From: CALFMR01 sp035550595
Lineage (GTDB): Bacteria > Acidobacteriota > Vicinamibacteria > Vicinamibacterales > SCN-69-37
NCBI GenBank assembly: GCA_035550595.1
Contig: DASZOV010000004.1
Location: 113,377 to 177,376, forward strand
Reading direction: 5' to 3'
DNA: 64,000 nt
Made by a program: the position numbers and the translations under genes
The notes under the pieces: model-generated
The model's input: only the letters and a program-made list of their open reading frames with translations
What the model was told of the DNA's origin: nothing
The model's database searches: none
Shown: piece by piece, positions 9,801-16,623 of the stretch
How the letters are laid out: the number at the start of each line of letters is the position of its first letter
Position numbering within the stretch: the first letter of the stretch is position 1

Positions 9801-10212
9801 ACGAGACGGCACACGACCCTCCGACGCCGCCGCTCGCGAACACGTCGGCGAATGGATTGACGTGACCCTCGCGAGGCGTGACGTCGAACGTCTCGTCCGA
9901 CATCCACGGCCCGCAGGCACCAGTGAAAAACGAGTAGTCCTCGTCGCCTTGGCCGCGCAACTCGAGGGTGATGGGGATTTCTTCGCCGATTCGATAGGTC
10001 GTCTTGCCGCCAGGAAATTGCACGGCCAGCGACGCGGTCACCGGCGACGGTTGACGCGCACCGGCGGCGGCCGCGTCGTCATTGCTCGCGAACGCCCGTG
10101 CGCGTGCGAGCATCAGTGACGCAGCCGACGTGAGCGCCAGCATCGCGACGAACACGAGACGCACCGCCTGTCGTCCGTGTGCCAGTCGCCCGAAAGGGAG
10201 CGGAGTCGGCAT
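6874..10212 (-). CDS. Large secreted protein of unknown function (1112 aa)
   Basis: I do not recognise a named family. The first ~42 residues form a signal peptide (basic start, hydrophobic VFVAMLALTSAASLMLA, then ARARAFA). Residues ~55-200 look like a beta-sandwich (GKTTYRIGEEIPITLELRG, then TQPGTYTLLVSSRRL), as in proteins with an Ig-like or reprolysin-propeptide-like front. The middle (~200-690) is Ala- and Leu-rich helical sequence resembling HEAT-type repeats. A second beta region follows (~690-830, with VLNIQARNQGASTATFEL), and then another helical-repeat region runs to the C-terminus. Neighbours give no functional hint. It is probably periplasmic or surface-exposed and may be a scaffold. 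The start at 10212 gives the signal peptide; the upstream gap to the helicase gene is 223 bp. Confidence 0.75.
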   Translation of the reverse strand: MPTPLPFGRLAHGRQAVRLVFVAMLALTSAASLMLARARAFASNDDAAAAGARQPSPVTASLAVQFPGGKTTYRIGEEIPITLELRGQGDEDYSFFTGACGPWMSDETFDVTPREGHVNPFADVFASGGVGGSCAVSSWPLDGRTYAIHVALNDWIRFTQPGTYTLLVSSRRLQRYSGQPVPMLRSTPVAIRIVPADPTWTANTMARAVALIDHGSAADVAHGAALLRDLDTEAAAVALVSRYDAIASARRVDMRSTLIASCHRAAIITRMEARLDRGDSLDATFIPTLTTLRRLTEPAPASSNMSTLRMRDEAIRAEYEARWRAAIDRHAVTAETLEAELRQFAAGTAASRQQVADELQQHPVEAAAAFTALSLDDQQALLVSDVTWPLLRHPWIEPALRRIYDAWPPASSPPGGDRLGDYALTRLDDIAPDDARSRAIEEMRTGAHGIRYDTLASLLDAGVPNVDADLRSRFDAPTMTGGAARGTTAWLMARYGTAGLESFVRDTLSRGGWSCEIEGGLVAYQFEHDPAAALAWLEQRRTAAHRNGCRAPMLGVAVHYWDARLEAVAIDELQAPTSERVVDAAQVLGAHGSAAARQPLLDRFTAWSTEWRGRAMELVQHGPMPPAPVLVERHLVDALLSNPHFVLTAADVVTIRALCVTDDCRATVDRLARERGIDQKAGLNLSDVWGDATDGIQLRVAVADTTATTAFPYGLPVLNIQARNQGASTATFELAFYDPEIEVDGVWHAIVVAFTASPRPVVLAPGDVSAWIRVDLSRMPAWVINPGHAVTSVAPIRLSAGRHDIRVSVAATLRPPHETATRTITVVSNAITIQVPGVPASDERRALVEGASAGGSQGLADARQLASIYPDAALDAIRVGAQATRDDATRAAYVEAAFALRGAASDAFLRSMLTPANGIHARASAAAILFGRGYRDSVSPMIDAWRALQPRLASGDDDALDAAGVLIGFLSKTGDPAAIDALGERLHDAPVEVRLAVADALLPPNDRPGHRRGWTTTGLHLRAWPSPLDMPAPSPHAAEPAIRRLLFALLNDNAYLAGLTATFDDDVFNDPRVSDLAAFVLSQRWPRDYSFRWTTDVATRDAEIGMIRKVGR

Positions 10213-10300
10213 GATGCTATTTTTCTAAGCAGCTACCGGAAGCATCGGCCACCCGAAGCCACGTGTCAAGCGCAGGCGAACCCGCGTACGAACCCCCTCC

Positions 10301-10328
10301 TGGCTTCTGGCTTCAAACTTCTAACTTG
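10301..10328 (+). repeat. Heptamer array (family B), TGGCTTC type
   Basis: Four consecutive 7-bp units read TGGCTTC, TGGCTTC, AAACTTC and TAACTTG in the spacer between the secreted-protein gene and the helicase gene. The CTT core keeps an exact 7-bp phase. The same phase and core occur in arrays near 11985, 26420, 33366, 37122, 39285 and 63324. The remainder of the 223-bp spacer shows no clear promoter. Confidence 0.7.
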
Positions 10329-10435
10329 GCCCGCGCCAGCTCCATGAGACAATCAGACCGGCCGCTGAACGAACCAGCTTCTCGACATCCTCCGGCGCGC
10401 GGCCGCCGCGCCTGACCTTTTCACTCGGAACCTCC

Positions 10436-11959
10436 TTGTCATTTTCGACGCTCGCGCTCCATCCCGATCTGCTCCGTGCCACCAAGGAAATGGGCTTCGT
10501 CCGGCCCACGCCGATTCAGGCGGACAGCATCCCGCTCGCCCTTGCCGGCCGCGACCTGCTCGCTTGCGCCCAGACGGGCAGCGGCAAGACGGCGGCGTTT
10601 CTCCTGCCCGTACTGCACGGCCTCATCGGCAAGCCACGTGGCGCATCGGGTGCGCTCGTCCTCGCGCCCACGCGTGAGCTCGCGGCGCAGATTCTCGAGG
10701 ACATGCGCGGCCTCGCCGTGCACACGCGTCTCACGGGCGCCGCGATCTTCGGTGGCGTGAGTCCCGCGCCGCAGGAACACGCCTTCCGTAGCCAGGTCGA
10801 CGTGATCATCGCCACGCCCGGCCGGCTGCTCGATCACCTCCGGCACTCGTATGCGAAGCTCGATCGCATCCAGTACCTCGTGCTCGACGAAGCGGATCGG
10901 ATGCTCGACATGGGCTTCCTGCCGGAGATCCGCAAGATCCTCAAGCACGTCCCGGCGCGCCGCCAGACGCTCTTCTTCAGCGCGACGATGCCGCCGCCGA
11001 TCCGGACGCTGGCGACCGAGATGCTGCGCGACCCGGCGAGCGTGAATCGCGAACGCACGTCGGTGACGCCAGTCGGCATCACTCAGGCCGTCTATCCCGT
11101 GCCCCAGGAATTGAAATCTGCGCTGCTCCTCGCGCTCCTGCGCCGCGGCGACATCCGGCAGGCGCTCGTCTTCACGCGCACGAAGCACCGCGCGAACCGG
11201 CTCGCCGACGCGCTCGTGCGCGACGGCATCAAGGCGCAGCGGATTCACGGCAACCGCTCGCAGGCGCAGCGGACGCTCGCGCTGCAGGCCTTCAAAGCCG
11301 GCACGTGTCCGGTGCTCGTCGCGACCGACATCGCGGCCCGCGGCATCGACGTCGACGCGCTCGGACACGTCGTCAACTTCGACGTGCCGCTCGTGCCCGA
11401 AGATTACATTCACCGCGTTGGACGGACCGGCCGCGCTGAAGCGACGGGCGAAGCCTTCACTTTCATGGCGCCCGACGAGCGCGGAGCGATGGCCGCCATC
11501 GAACGCGCGGTCGGACGCAAGCTGCCGCAGGTGACCGTGCCGGACTTCGACTACCACGCGAAGCCGACCGCGCGCCTCGAGATTCCACTCGCCGAACGCA
11601 TCGCCGAGATTCGTGCCCGCAAGGCTCAGGAACGCGCGCGGGCGGATGCCAAACGGCAGCGACAGGGCATGGGCGGCGGCGCGGGATCGGGACGCGGGCG
11701 CGGCTTCGGTGGTCCAGATGGCACGCACCACGGCCGCGGCGGTCGCCCCTCGTCTGGCGGCTATCGCGGGTCGTCGTTCGGCAACGGACGTGGACCTGGC
11801 TCATCGTCATCGACGAGCGGTCCACGCGGCGACCCGCGAGGCTCCGGGGCGGACCGCGGCGGATCGGGCGGCGGCCATGCGCAGGGCCCGTCCGGCGACC
11901 GGCCACGCCAGCCCGGCAGTGGCCGCAAGTGGTCGTTCCGTCCGCGGCGAGGACGGTGA
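10436..11959 (+). CDS. DEAD-box ATP-dependent RNA helicase with RGG-rich tail
   Basis: A 507-residue helicase that unwinds RNA duplexes, as in ribosome assembly or cold adaptation. The start is a TTG at 10436, giving MSFSTLALHPDLL, the usual N-terminus of RhlE-like proteins; no in-frame ATG fits. Motifs: Q motif with Gln28 (TPIQ), Walker A AQTGSGKT (45-52), PTREL, TPGR, DEAD (151-154), SAT (182-184), then in lobe two the VATDIAARGID and HRVGRTGR motifs. From about residue 390 the tail is rich in Arg and Gly (RGRGFGG, RGGRPSSGG), typical of RNA-binding extensions of RhlE-type helicases. A terminator-like hairpin follows within the heptamer element. Confidence 0.92.
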   Translation: MSFSTLALHPDLLRATKEMGFVRPTPIQADSIPLALAGRDLLACAQTGSGKTAAFLLPVLHGLIGKPRGASGALVLAPTRELAAQILEDMRGLAVHTRLTGAAIFGGVSPAPQEHAFRSQVDVIIATPGRLLDHLRHSYAKLDRIQYLVLDEADRMLDMGFLPEIRKILKHVPARRQTLFFSATMPPPIRTLATEMLRDPASVNRERTSVTPVGITQAVYPVPQELKSALLLALLRRGDIRQALVFTRTKHRANRLADALVRDGIKAQRIHGNRSQAQRTLALQAFKAGTCPVLVATDIAARGIDVDALGHVVNFDVPLVPEDYIHRVGRTGRAEATGEAFTFMAPDERGAMAAIERAVGRKLPQVTVPDFDYHAKPTARLEIPLAERIAEIRARKAQERARADAKRQRQGMGGGAGSGRGRGFGGPDGTHHGRGGRPSSGGYRGSSFGNGRGPGSSSSTSGPRGDPRGSGADRGGSGGGHAQGPSGDRPRQPGSGRKWSFRPRRGR

Positions 11960-11984
11960 GGAGAAGTCAGAGCACGTTTCAAAA

Positions 11985-12152
11985 CTTCGAACTTCGAACT
12001 TCGAACTTCGAACTTCGAACGAATGGGGCACCTTCGGTGCGTCTTTTTAGTTTTGAAATCCGCTCTTGGAAGTTAGAAGCCAGACGTTGCCAACTTCGAA
12101 GATGCGCCGGAGGCGCCCCATCCATTCGAAGTTCGAAGTTCGCAGTTCGAAG
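11985..12152. repeat. Composite heptamer element (family B), two inverted arrays
   Basis: The left array has five exact tandem CTTCGAA units (11985-12019). The right array has four TTCGAAG units, one altered to TTCGCAG (12125-12152), in inverted orientation. Between them lie GAATGGGGCACC...GGTGC (12021-12040) and the related inverse GATGCGCC...GGCGCCCCATCCATT, so the whole is a long imperfect inverted repeat of about 170 bp. A looser 7-bp run (GGAAGTTAGAAGCCAG) sits near 12068-12083. It fills the space between the helicase stop and the ABC-F start. Confidence 0.85.
12028..12048 (+). terminator. Intrinsic terminator-like hairpin after the helicase gene
   Basis: Stem GCACC (12028-12032) and GGTGC (12036-12040) with a TTC loop is followed by GTCTTTTT. 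The short stem and T-run fit a rho-independent terminator for the helicase transcript. It is part of the heptamer element, and the same arrangement recurs at 39317-39336. Confidence 0.55.
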
Positions 12153-12170
12153 TTAAAAAACGCCCGCTCC

Positions 12171-14069
12171 ATGCCCGTTCTCACGCTCGACTCCGTCTCG
12201 CATGCCTTCGGGCACCTGCCGTTGCTCGACGACGTGCAACTCGTCGTCGAGGCGGGCGAGCGTGTCGCGCTCATCGGACGCAATGGGACGGGGAAGTCGA
12301 CGCTCCTGCAGATCCTGTCGGGCGAGCTCGAGCCCGACGCCGGCACGATCTGGCGTGAGCCGCGGCTGCGTGCGGCGCGGCTCGTCCAGGACGCGGCGCT
12401 CTCGACTCCCGAATCCGTGTTCGACGTCGTCGCCGGCGGCCTCGGCGATCTCCGCGACGTCGTCACCGCCTACCATCACGCGGCCGTCGACGTCGCCGAG
12501 CGCGGCACAGCCGACGCGCTCGACGTGCTCGGACGCTGGCAACACGAACTGGAAGAGCGCGACGGCTGGCGCGTCGAGCAGCGCGTCGAGCTCGTCCTGT
12601 CGCGGCTGAATCTCCCGGCCAATGCGCCGGTCGACACCTTGTCCGGTGGATGGCGCCGCCGCGTCCTGCTCGCGCGCGCGCTCGTGGCCGAGCCGACGCT
12701 GCTCCTGCTCGACGAGCCGACCAATCATCTCGACGTCGAAGCCATCGAGTGGCTCGAGTCGTTCTTGATGGAGTACACCGGCGCGCTCGTGTTCGTCACG
12801 CACGATCGCGCGTTCCTCGATCGGCTGGCGACGCGTGTGATCGAGCTCGACCGCGGCCATCTCACGTCGTGGCCCGGCGACTATCCGACGTTCGTCGCGA
12901 AGAAAGAAGCCTGGCTCGCCGATGAGGCGCTCGCCGCCGAGAAGTTCGACAAGCGCTTGGCGCAGGAGGAAGCGTGGCTGCGCCGCGGCGTGAAGGCGCG
13001 CCGGACGCGCGACGAAGGACGCGTGCGCGCGCTCATGGCGATGCGCGAAGTGCGTGCCGCGCGGCGCACGCAGGACGGCACGGCGCGTCTGCAGATCGAC
13101 GTCGCCGATCGTTCGGGACAGGTCGTGTTCGACGCGGATCGCGTGACGAAGGCGTACGAGGGAACGATCGTCGTACGCGACTTCTCGACGCGCATCCTCC
13201 GCGGGGACCGCGTCGGTCTCATCGGCCCCAACGGCGCAGGCAAGACGACGCTGCTGCGGTTGCTGGTGGGGGAAGTGGCGCCAGACAGCGGCGAGATCTC
13301 GCACGGCACGAACGTCCAGATCGCGTACTTCGATCAGCAGCGCGAACAGCTCGATCCCGAACGCACCGTCGTCGACACGGTCGCCGATGGCAACGACATG
13401 GTGACGGTCGGCGGCTCGTCGCGTCATGTCTACGGCTATCTCGAGGACTTTCTCTTTCCGCCCGAGCGTGCCCGGTCGCCGGTCAAAGCCTTGTCGGGCG
13501 GCGAACGCGCGCGGTTGCTGCTGGCGCGGCTGTTCACGCGTCCGGCGAACGTGCTCATTCTCGACGAGCCGACCAACGATCTCGACATCGAGACGCTCGA
13601 ACTCCTCGAAGCGCAGCTCGTCGACTTCTCCGGCACACTCCTCATCGTCAGCCACGATCGCCGGTTCCTGAACAACGTCGTGACCAGCACGCTGGCGTTC
13701 GAGGGCGACGGACGCGTCGAGGAGTACGTCGGCGGCTACGACGACTGGCTGCGGCAGCGCAGCGCGACGGTGGCATCGGCGCCGCCGCCGGAAGCCGCTC
13801 GTGTCGATCCCGAGGCAGTCACGTCGAGCCGGACGCCGCGTCCGCAGAAGCTCTCCTACAAAGAACGGCGAGAGTTCGACGAGCTGCCCGCGCGCATCGA
13901 AGCGCTCGAAACCGAGCAGGCCGACCTCGAAGCCCGCATGGCGCTCGCGGAGTTCTATCTGCAGCCTGCATCAGCCATCACGGAGGCCGTCGAGCGGCTC
14001 GAGGCGATCCGCGCCGAGCTCGATGCGGTCTATCGACGCTGGGACGAACTGGACTCGCGCGGCGGCTGA
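12171..14069 (+). CDS. ABC-F family ATPase (Uup-like)
   Basis: A 632-residue soluble ABC-F protein without membrane segments. These act on ribosomes or DNA structures rather than in transport. Domain one: GRNGTGKST (36-44), LSGGWRRRVLLARAL and LLLDEPTNHLD. The charged linker between domains (KFDKRLAQEEAWLRRGVKAR) is the ABC-F interdomain region. Domain two: GPNGAGKTT, LSGGERARLLLARLF and LILDEPTNDLD. The C-terminal ~70 residues (SYKERREFDELPARIEALE onward) form a coiled coil as in Uup. The ATG at 12171 starts directly at the family sequence MPVLTLDSVSHAFG. The open frame upstream is only the repeat element. No strong ribosome-binding site is visible (AAAAAACGCCCGCTCC). Confidence 0.92.
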   Translation: MPVLTLDSVSHAFGHLPLLDDVQLVVEAGERVALIGRNGTGKSTLLQILSGELEPDAGTIWREPRLRAARLVQDAALSTPESVFDVVAGGLGDLRDVVTAYHHAAVDVAERGTADALDVLGRWQHELEERDGWRVEQRVELVLSRLNLPANAPVDTLSGGWRRRVLLARALVAEPTLLLLDEPTNHLDVEAIEWLESFLMEYTGALVFVTHDRAFLDRLATRVIELDRGHLTSWPGDYPTFVAKKEAWLADEALAAEKFDKRLAQEEAWLRRGVKARRTRDEGRVRALMAMREVRAARRTQDGTARLQIDVADRSGQVVFDADRVTKAYEGTIVVRDFSTRILRGDRVGLIGPNGAGKTTLLRLLVGEVAPDSGEISHGTNVQIAYFDQQREQLDPERTVVDTVADGNDMVTVGGSSRHVYGYLEDFLFPPERARSPVKALSGGERARLLLARLFTRPANVLILDEPTNDLDIETLELLEAQLVDFSGTLLIVSHDRRFLNNVVTSTLAFEGDGRVEEYVGGYDDWLRQRSATVASAPPPEAARVDPEAVTSSRTPRPQKLSYKERREFDELPARIEALETEQADLEARMALAEFYLQPASAITEAVERLEAIRAELDAVYRRWDELDSRGG

Positions 14070-14088
14070 TGGCGTCACGCGCGGTTCT

Positions 14089-14274
14089 CCCTGGGCCTGA
14101 AGGCCCAGGGCTCCACGAATCGCAAAATCCAGGGCTCCACGAATCCCAAAACTTGGGTTCCACGAATCCCAAAACTCGGGGCTCCATGAATTCCCGAAGA
14201 CTCAGGGCTCCACGAATCCCGGGACGCAGGGCTTCACAGACATTCCGTGGAGCCCCGAGCCTTCAGGCTCGGGG
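14089..14274. repeat. Hairpin-tandem repeat element (family A), six 24-bp units
   Basis: The left hairpin has arms CCCTGGGCC (14089-14097) and GGCCCAGGG (14102-14110) around TGAA. The right hairpin has arms CCCCGAGCC (14253-14261) and GGCTCGGGG (14266-14274) around TTCA and is the inverted form. Between them, units of the type GGGCTCCACGAATCCCAAAA begin near 14108, 14132, 14155, 14179, 14205 and 14229, a period of 23-26 bp. The outer GCTCCAC/GTGGAGC words are also inverted. The element fills the space between the ABC-F and regulator genes, and there is no reading frame in it. Confidence 0.88.
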
Positions 14275-14370
14275 GACATCGACGGCTCTCAGTGTTCCGT
14301 GAGCACGCCGGCACGCCGCGGCATAATGGGCCACCGCCCCGACTGGCTTCGGGACCGCAAGGGCTGTGAC

Positions 14371-15831
14371 ATGACCGCGCGTCGCTACTCGTTCGGCGCC
14401 TTCGAGTTGGACGGCTTGGCCCGGCGATTGGTGCGCGACGGCGAGCCAGTCGCGCTGTCGAGCCGGCACCTCGACGTGCTCCTCTCACTCGTCTCGCGCG
14501 CTGGCGTCGTCGTGTCGAAGGACGCGCTCGTCAACGAGACGTGGCGCGGCATCGCCGTCACCGACAACAGCCTCGAACAGGCCATCTCCGCGATCCGTCG
14601 CGCGCTCGGCGCGAACGAGGCCGGTGTGGCGTTCATCGAGACGGTGCCACGTCAGGGCTATCGCTTCGCCGTGCCGGTCACGATGCACGCCGCGCGCGCG
14701 TCGGACGCGGATCTCGAGCGGCTCGTCGCGCCACATCGGGCGTGGATCGAGGGCCGCGCCGCGCTCGAGACGTTCGATCGCACGGCGATCCTTCACGCGA
14801 GAGAGGTCTTCGAGCGGCTGATCGACGATCTGCCCGAGGAAGCTCCCGTCCACGTCGGCCTCGCGAATGCGTGCCTGTTGCAGTTCGAGATGACGCGTGC
14901 GGACCGCGCGCCCGATCTCGCGTCGCTCTCGATCGCCGAGCGGCACGCGCGCGAAGCCTGCCGTCTCGACGCGGCCTACGGTGAGGCGTGGGCGACGCTC
15001 GGCGTCGTGCTCGATCGGTCGGGCCAGACAGCCGATGGGCTCGCGGCCACGCGGCGGGCGGTGACGCTCGAGCCGGACAACTGGCGTCATCATTTCCGCC
15101 ACGCGCTCGTGGGTTGGGGTGAGGAGCGGCTGCGTGCCGCGCGGCGGACGCTGTCGCTGCTGCCGGGCTTTCCACTGGCGCACTACTTGGCGGCGACCGT
15201 TCACGTCGCGCGTCAGGCCTTCGACGCGGCGACACACGATCTGGCCGAAGGTCTGGCCGCCGATCGCGCGCGCACCGCGGATGCCGAACGGTTCGGCGCC
15301 GTCGGCCTGCACTGGCTCGACGGCCTCGTTGCGCTCGCGCGCGGCGATGAGGGGCGCGCGTTGGCCTCACTCGAACAAGAGCTCGCCGCGGATCGCGCCG
15401 GGCATCTGTATGCACGCGAGTGCGCGGCCAACGCGTCGTACGCCGTTGGCGCGATTCATCTTCGCGCGGGTCGCAAGACGAGGGCCGTGACGGCCTTCGA
15501 CGCCGCGCTCGCGCACGTGACCGCGCATCCCATGGCTCTGTTGGGCCGTGCCGCCGCGATGGACACGCCGATCCCCAGTCCCGACCTCGCATCCGACCTC
15601 GTGGCCCGCCGCCCATCCTCGACGGTCGATGCCGCCGTGTGGCGCGCCGCGCGTGAGGTCGTGGCGATCGGCGACGCCGCATCTGGTGCCGCGAGCATCG
15701 ACGCCGCGTTGGCCGATGCCGCGCCCGGTCCCGCTGGATGGCTCATTCCCGTCGAGCCGCTGCTCCGAGTGTCGGGCCACCTCGACGCGTGGACCGCGGT
15801 GCTCGCGCGCCTGCGCGCCCGCGCCGCGTAG
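14371..15831 (+). CDS. Winged-helix (OmpR/PhoB-type) regulator with TPR-like C-terminal region
   Basis: A 486-residue protein. Residues 8-101 form a Trans_reg_C winged helix without a receiver domain: FGAFELDGLARRLVRDG, then the recognition-helix region NSLEQAISAIRRALG, then the conserved FIETVPRQGYRF. The remainder is Ala-rich helical sequence with TPR-like hairpins (EAWATLGVVLDRSGQTADGL, then RAVTLEPDNWRHHFRHAL). Such one-component CadC/HilA-like fusions are common in Acidobacteria. No transmembrane segment is evident, so it is probably cytoplasmic. The ATG at 14371 was preferred over an upstream GTG because the domain begins right after it. Target genes are unknown. Confidence 0.85.
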   Translation: MTARRYSFGAFELDGLARRLVRDGEPVALSSRHLDVLLSLVSRAGVVVSKDALVNETWRGIAVTDNSLEQAISAIRRALGANEAGVAFIETVPRQGYRFAVPVTMHAARASDADLERLVAPHRAWIEGRAALETFDRTAILHAREVFERLIDDLPEEAPVHVGLANACLLQFEMTRADRAPDLASLSIAERHAREACRLDAAYGEAWATLGVVLDRSGQTADGLAATRRAVTLEPDNWRHHFRHALVGWGEERLRAARRTLSLLPGFPLAHYLAATVHVARQAFDAATHDLAEGLAADRARTADAERFGAVGLHWLDGLVALARGDEGRALASLEQELAADRAGHLYARECAANASYAVGAIHLRAGRKTRAVTAFDAALAHVTAHPMALLGRAAAMDTPIPSPDLASDLVARRPSSTVDAAVWRAAREVVAIGDAASGAASIDAALADAAPGPAGWLIPVEPLLRVSGHLDAWTAVLARLRARAA

Positions 15832-15918
15832 CCGCTGGGTGTCGGAATCAGGATTTTTCAGGCGCGTCTTCAAGACCTCGCCCGGCCGCCACGCGCACGA
15901 TCGCGCGCGGAGGTCGAG

Positions 15919-16491
15919 ATGCGCTACATCTGCACGTTCGCCATCGTCATCGTGGTCTCGTCGTCGGCGCCGGCTCGCGCGCAAGGAACTGGCACGTTCC
16001 CGCCGGCACCGCCGATTCCGTCCGGCGTGTCGAATCGCGATCGATTGAGAGACGTCCTGAAACCCGGGCTGGAGGTCACCGTGATCGAGGACGACGGCCG
16101 GCGGATCGACGGCAAGGTCGCCGCCGTGCTATCGGATGCCGTTCGCGTCACGTCACATCGCCATAGCCAGACGCTGGCGCTCGATCGCATCGTGCGCGTG
16201 GAATACCCCGACGACGTGCAGGACGGCGCGTTGTCCGGCCTCGCGTTCGGCGTCACGATGGGCGTGATTGGCGGCGCGCTCATCGGAGGGCCCGGCCATC
16301 GCCTGCAGGGCGCGATCCTCAATACCGCCGGCAGCGCCCCGGTGTACGCCGCCATCGGCATGGCGTTCGACGCGCTCGTCGATCATCGCGAGACGCTCTA
16401 CGAGCGAGGCGGCGCCGGCCATGCGCACGTCGCCGTTGCACCGATCGTCGGCCACCACGCACGTGGCGCGGCGTTCACGTGGAGTTGGTGA
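15919..16491 (+). CDS. Small secreted or membrane-anchored protein, unknown function
   Basis: A 190-residue protein with a signal peptide (MRYICTFAIVIVVSSSAPARAQ, probable cleavage after ARA). Residues 35-90 form a small beta domain (LEVTVIEDDGRRIDGKVAAV, then VTSHRHSQTLALDRIVRVE) resembling Sm-like or DUF-type secreted beta barrels. Residues 100-150 contain Gly-rich hydrophobic stretches (LSGLAFGVTMGVIGGALIGG) that may insert into a membrane. I do not recognise the family. It follows the regulator gene by 87 bp on the same strand. Confidence 0.7.
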   Translation: MRYICTFAIVIVVSSSAPARAQGTGTFPPAPPIPSGVSNRDRLRDVLKPGLEVTVIEDDGRRIDGKVAAVLSDAVRVTSHRHSQTLALDRIVRVEYPDDVQDGALSGLAFGVTMGVIGGALIGGPGHRLQGAILNTAGSAPVYAAIGMAFDALVDHRETLYERGGAGHAHVAVAPIVGHHARGAAFTWSW

Positions 16492-16504
16492 GCAGGTTCC
16501 GTCA

Positions 16505-16598
16505 CCCTGGGTCTGAAGACCCAGGGCTCCACAGATTTCGAAGAATCAGGGCTCCACGAATCTGCCTGCTGTGGAGCCCCGAGCCTTCAGGCTCGGGG
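16505..16598. repeat. Hairpin-tandem repeat element (family A), two 24-bp units
   Basis: The left hairpin has arms CCCTGGGTC (16505-16513) and GACCCAGGG (16518-16526). Relative to the copy at 14089 both arms carry a matching change, so pairing is kept. Two GGGCTCCAC units start near 16524 and 16549. The right hairpin has arms CCCCGAGCC (16577-16585) and GGCTCGGGG (16590-16598) around TTCA. The element lies between convergent genes, where it could serve as a two-way terminator. Confidence 0.88.
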
Positions 16599-16623
16599 GG
16601 AACGTCGAGTGATGATGCAGCGC

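Noticed and set aside
12153..13655. A 500-residue minus-strand frame opposite the ABC-F gene
   Set aside because: The plus-strand ABC-F protein has all motifs, while the antisense product is Arg/Asp-rich nonsense.
14102..14252. Tandem 24-bp units considered as a CRISPR array
   Set aside because: Units adjoin with no unique 30-40 bp spacers, spacing varies from 23 to 26 bp, the units are divergent, and there are no cas genes. They belong to hairpin family A.
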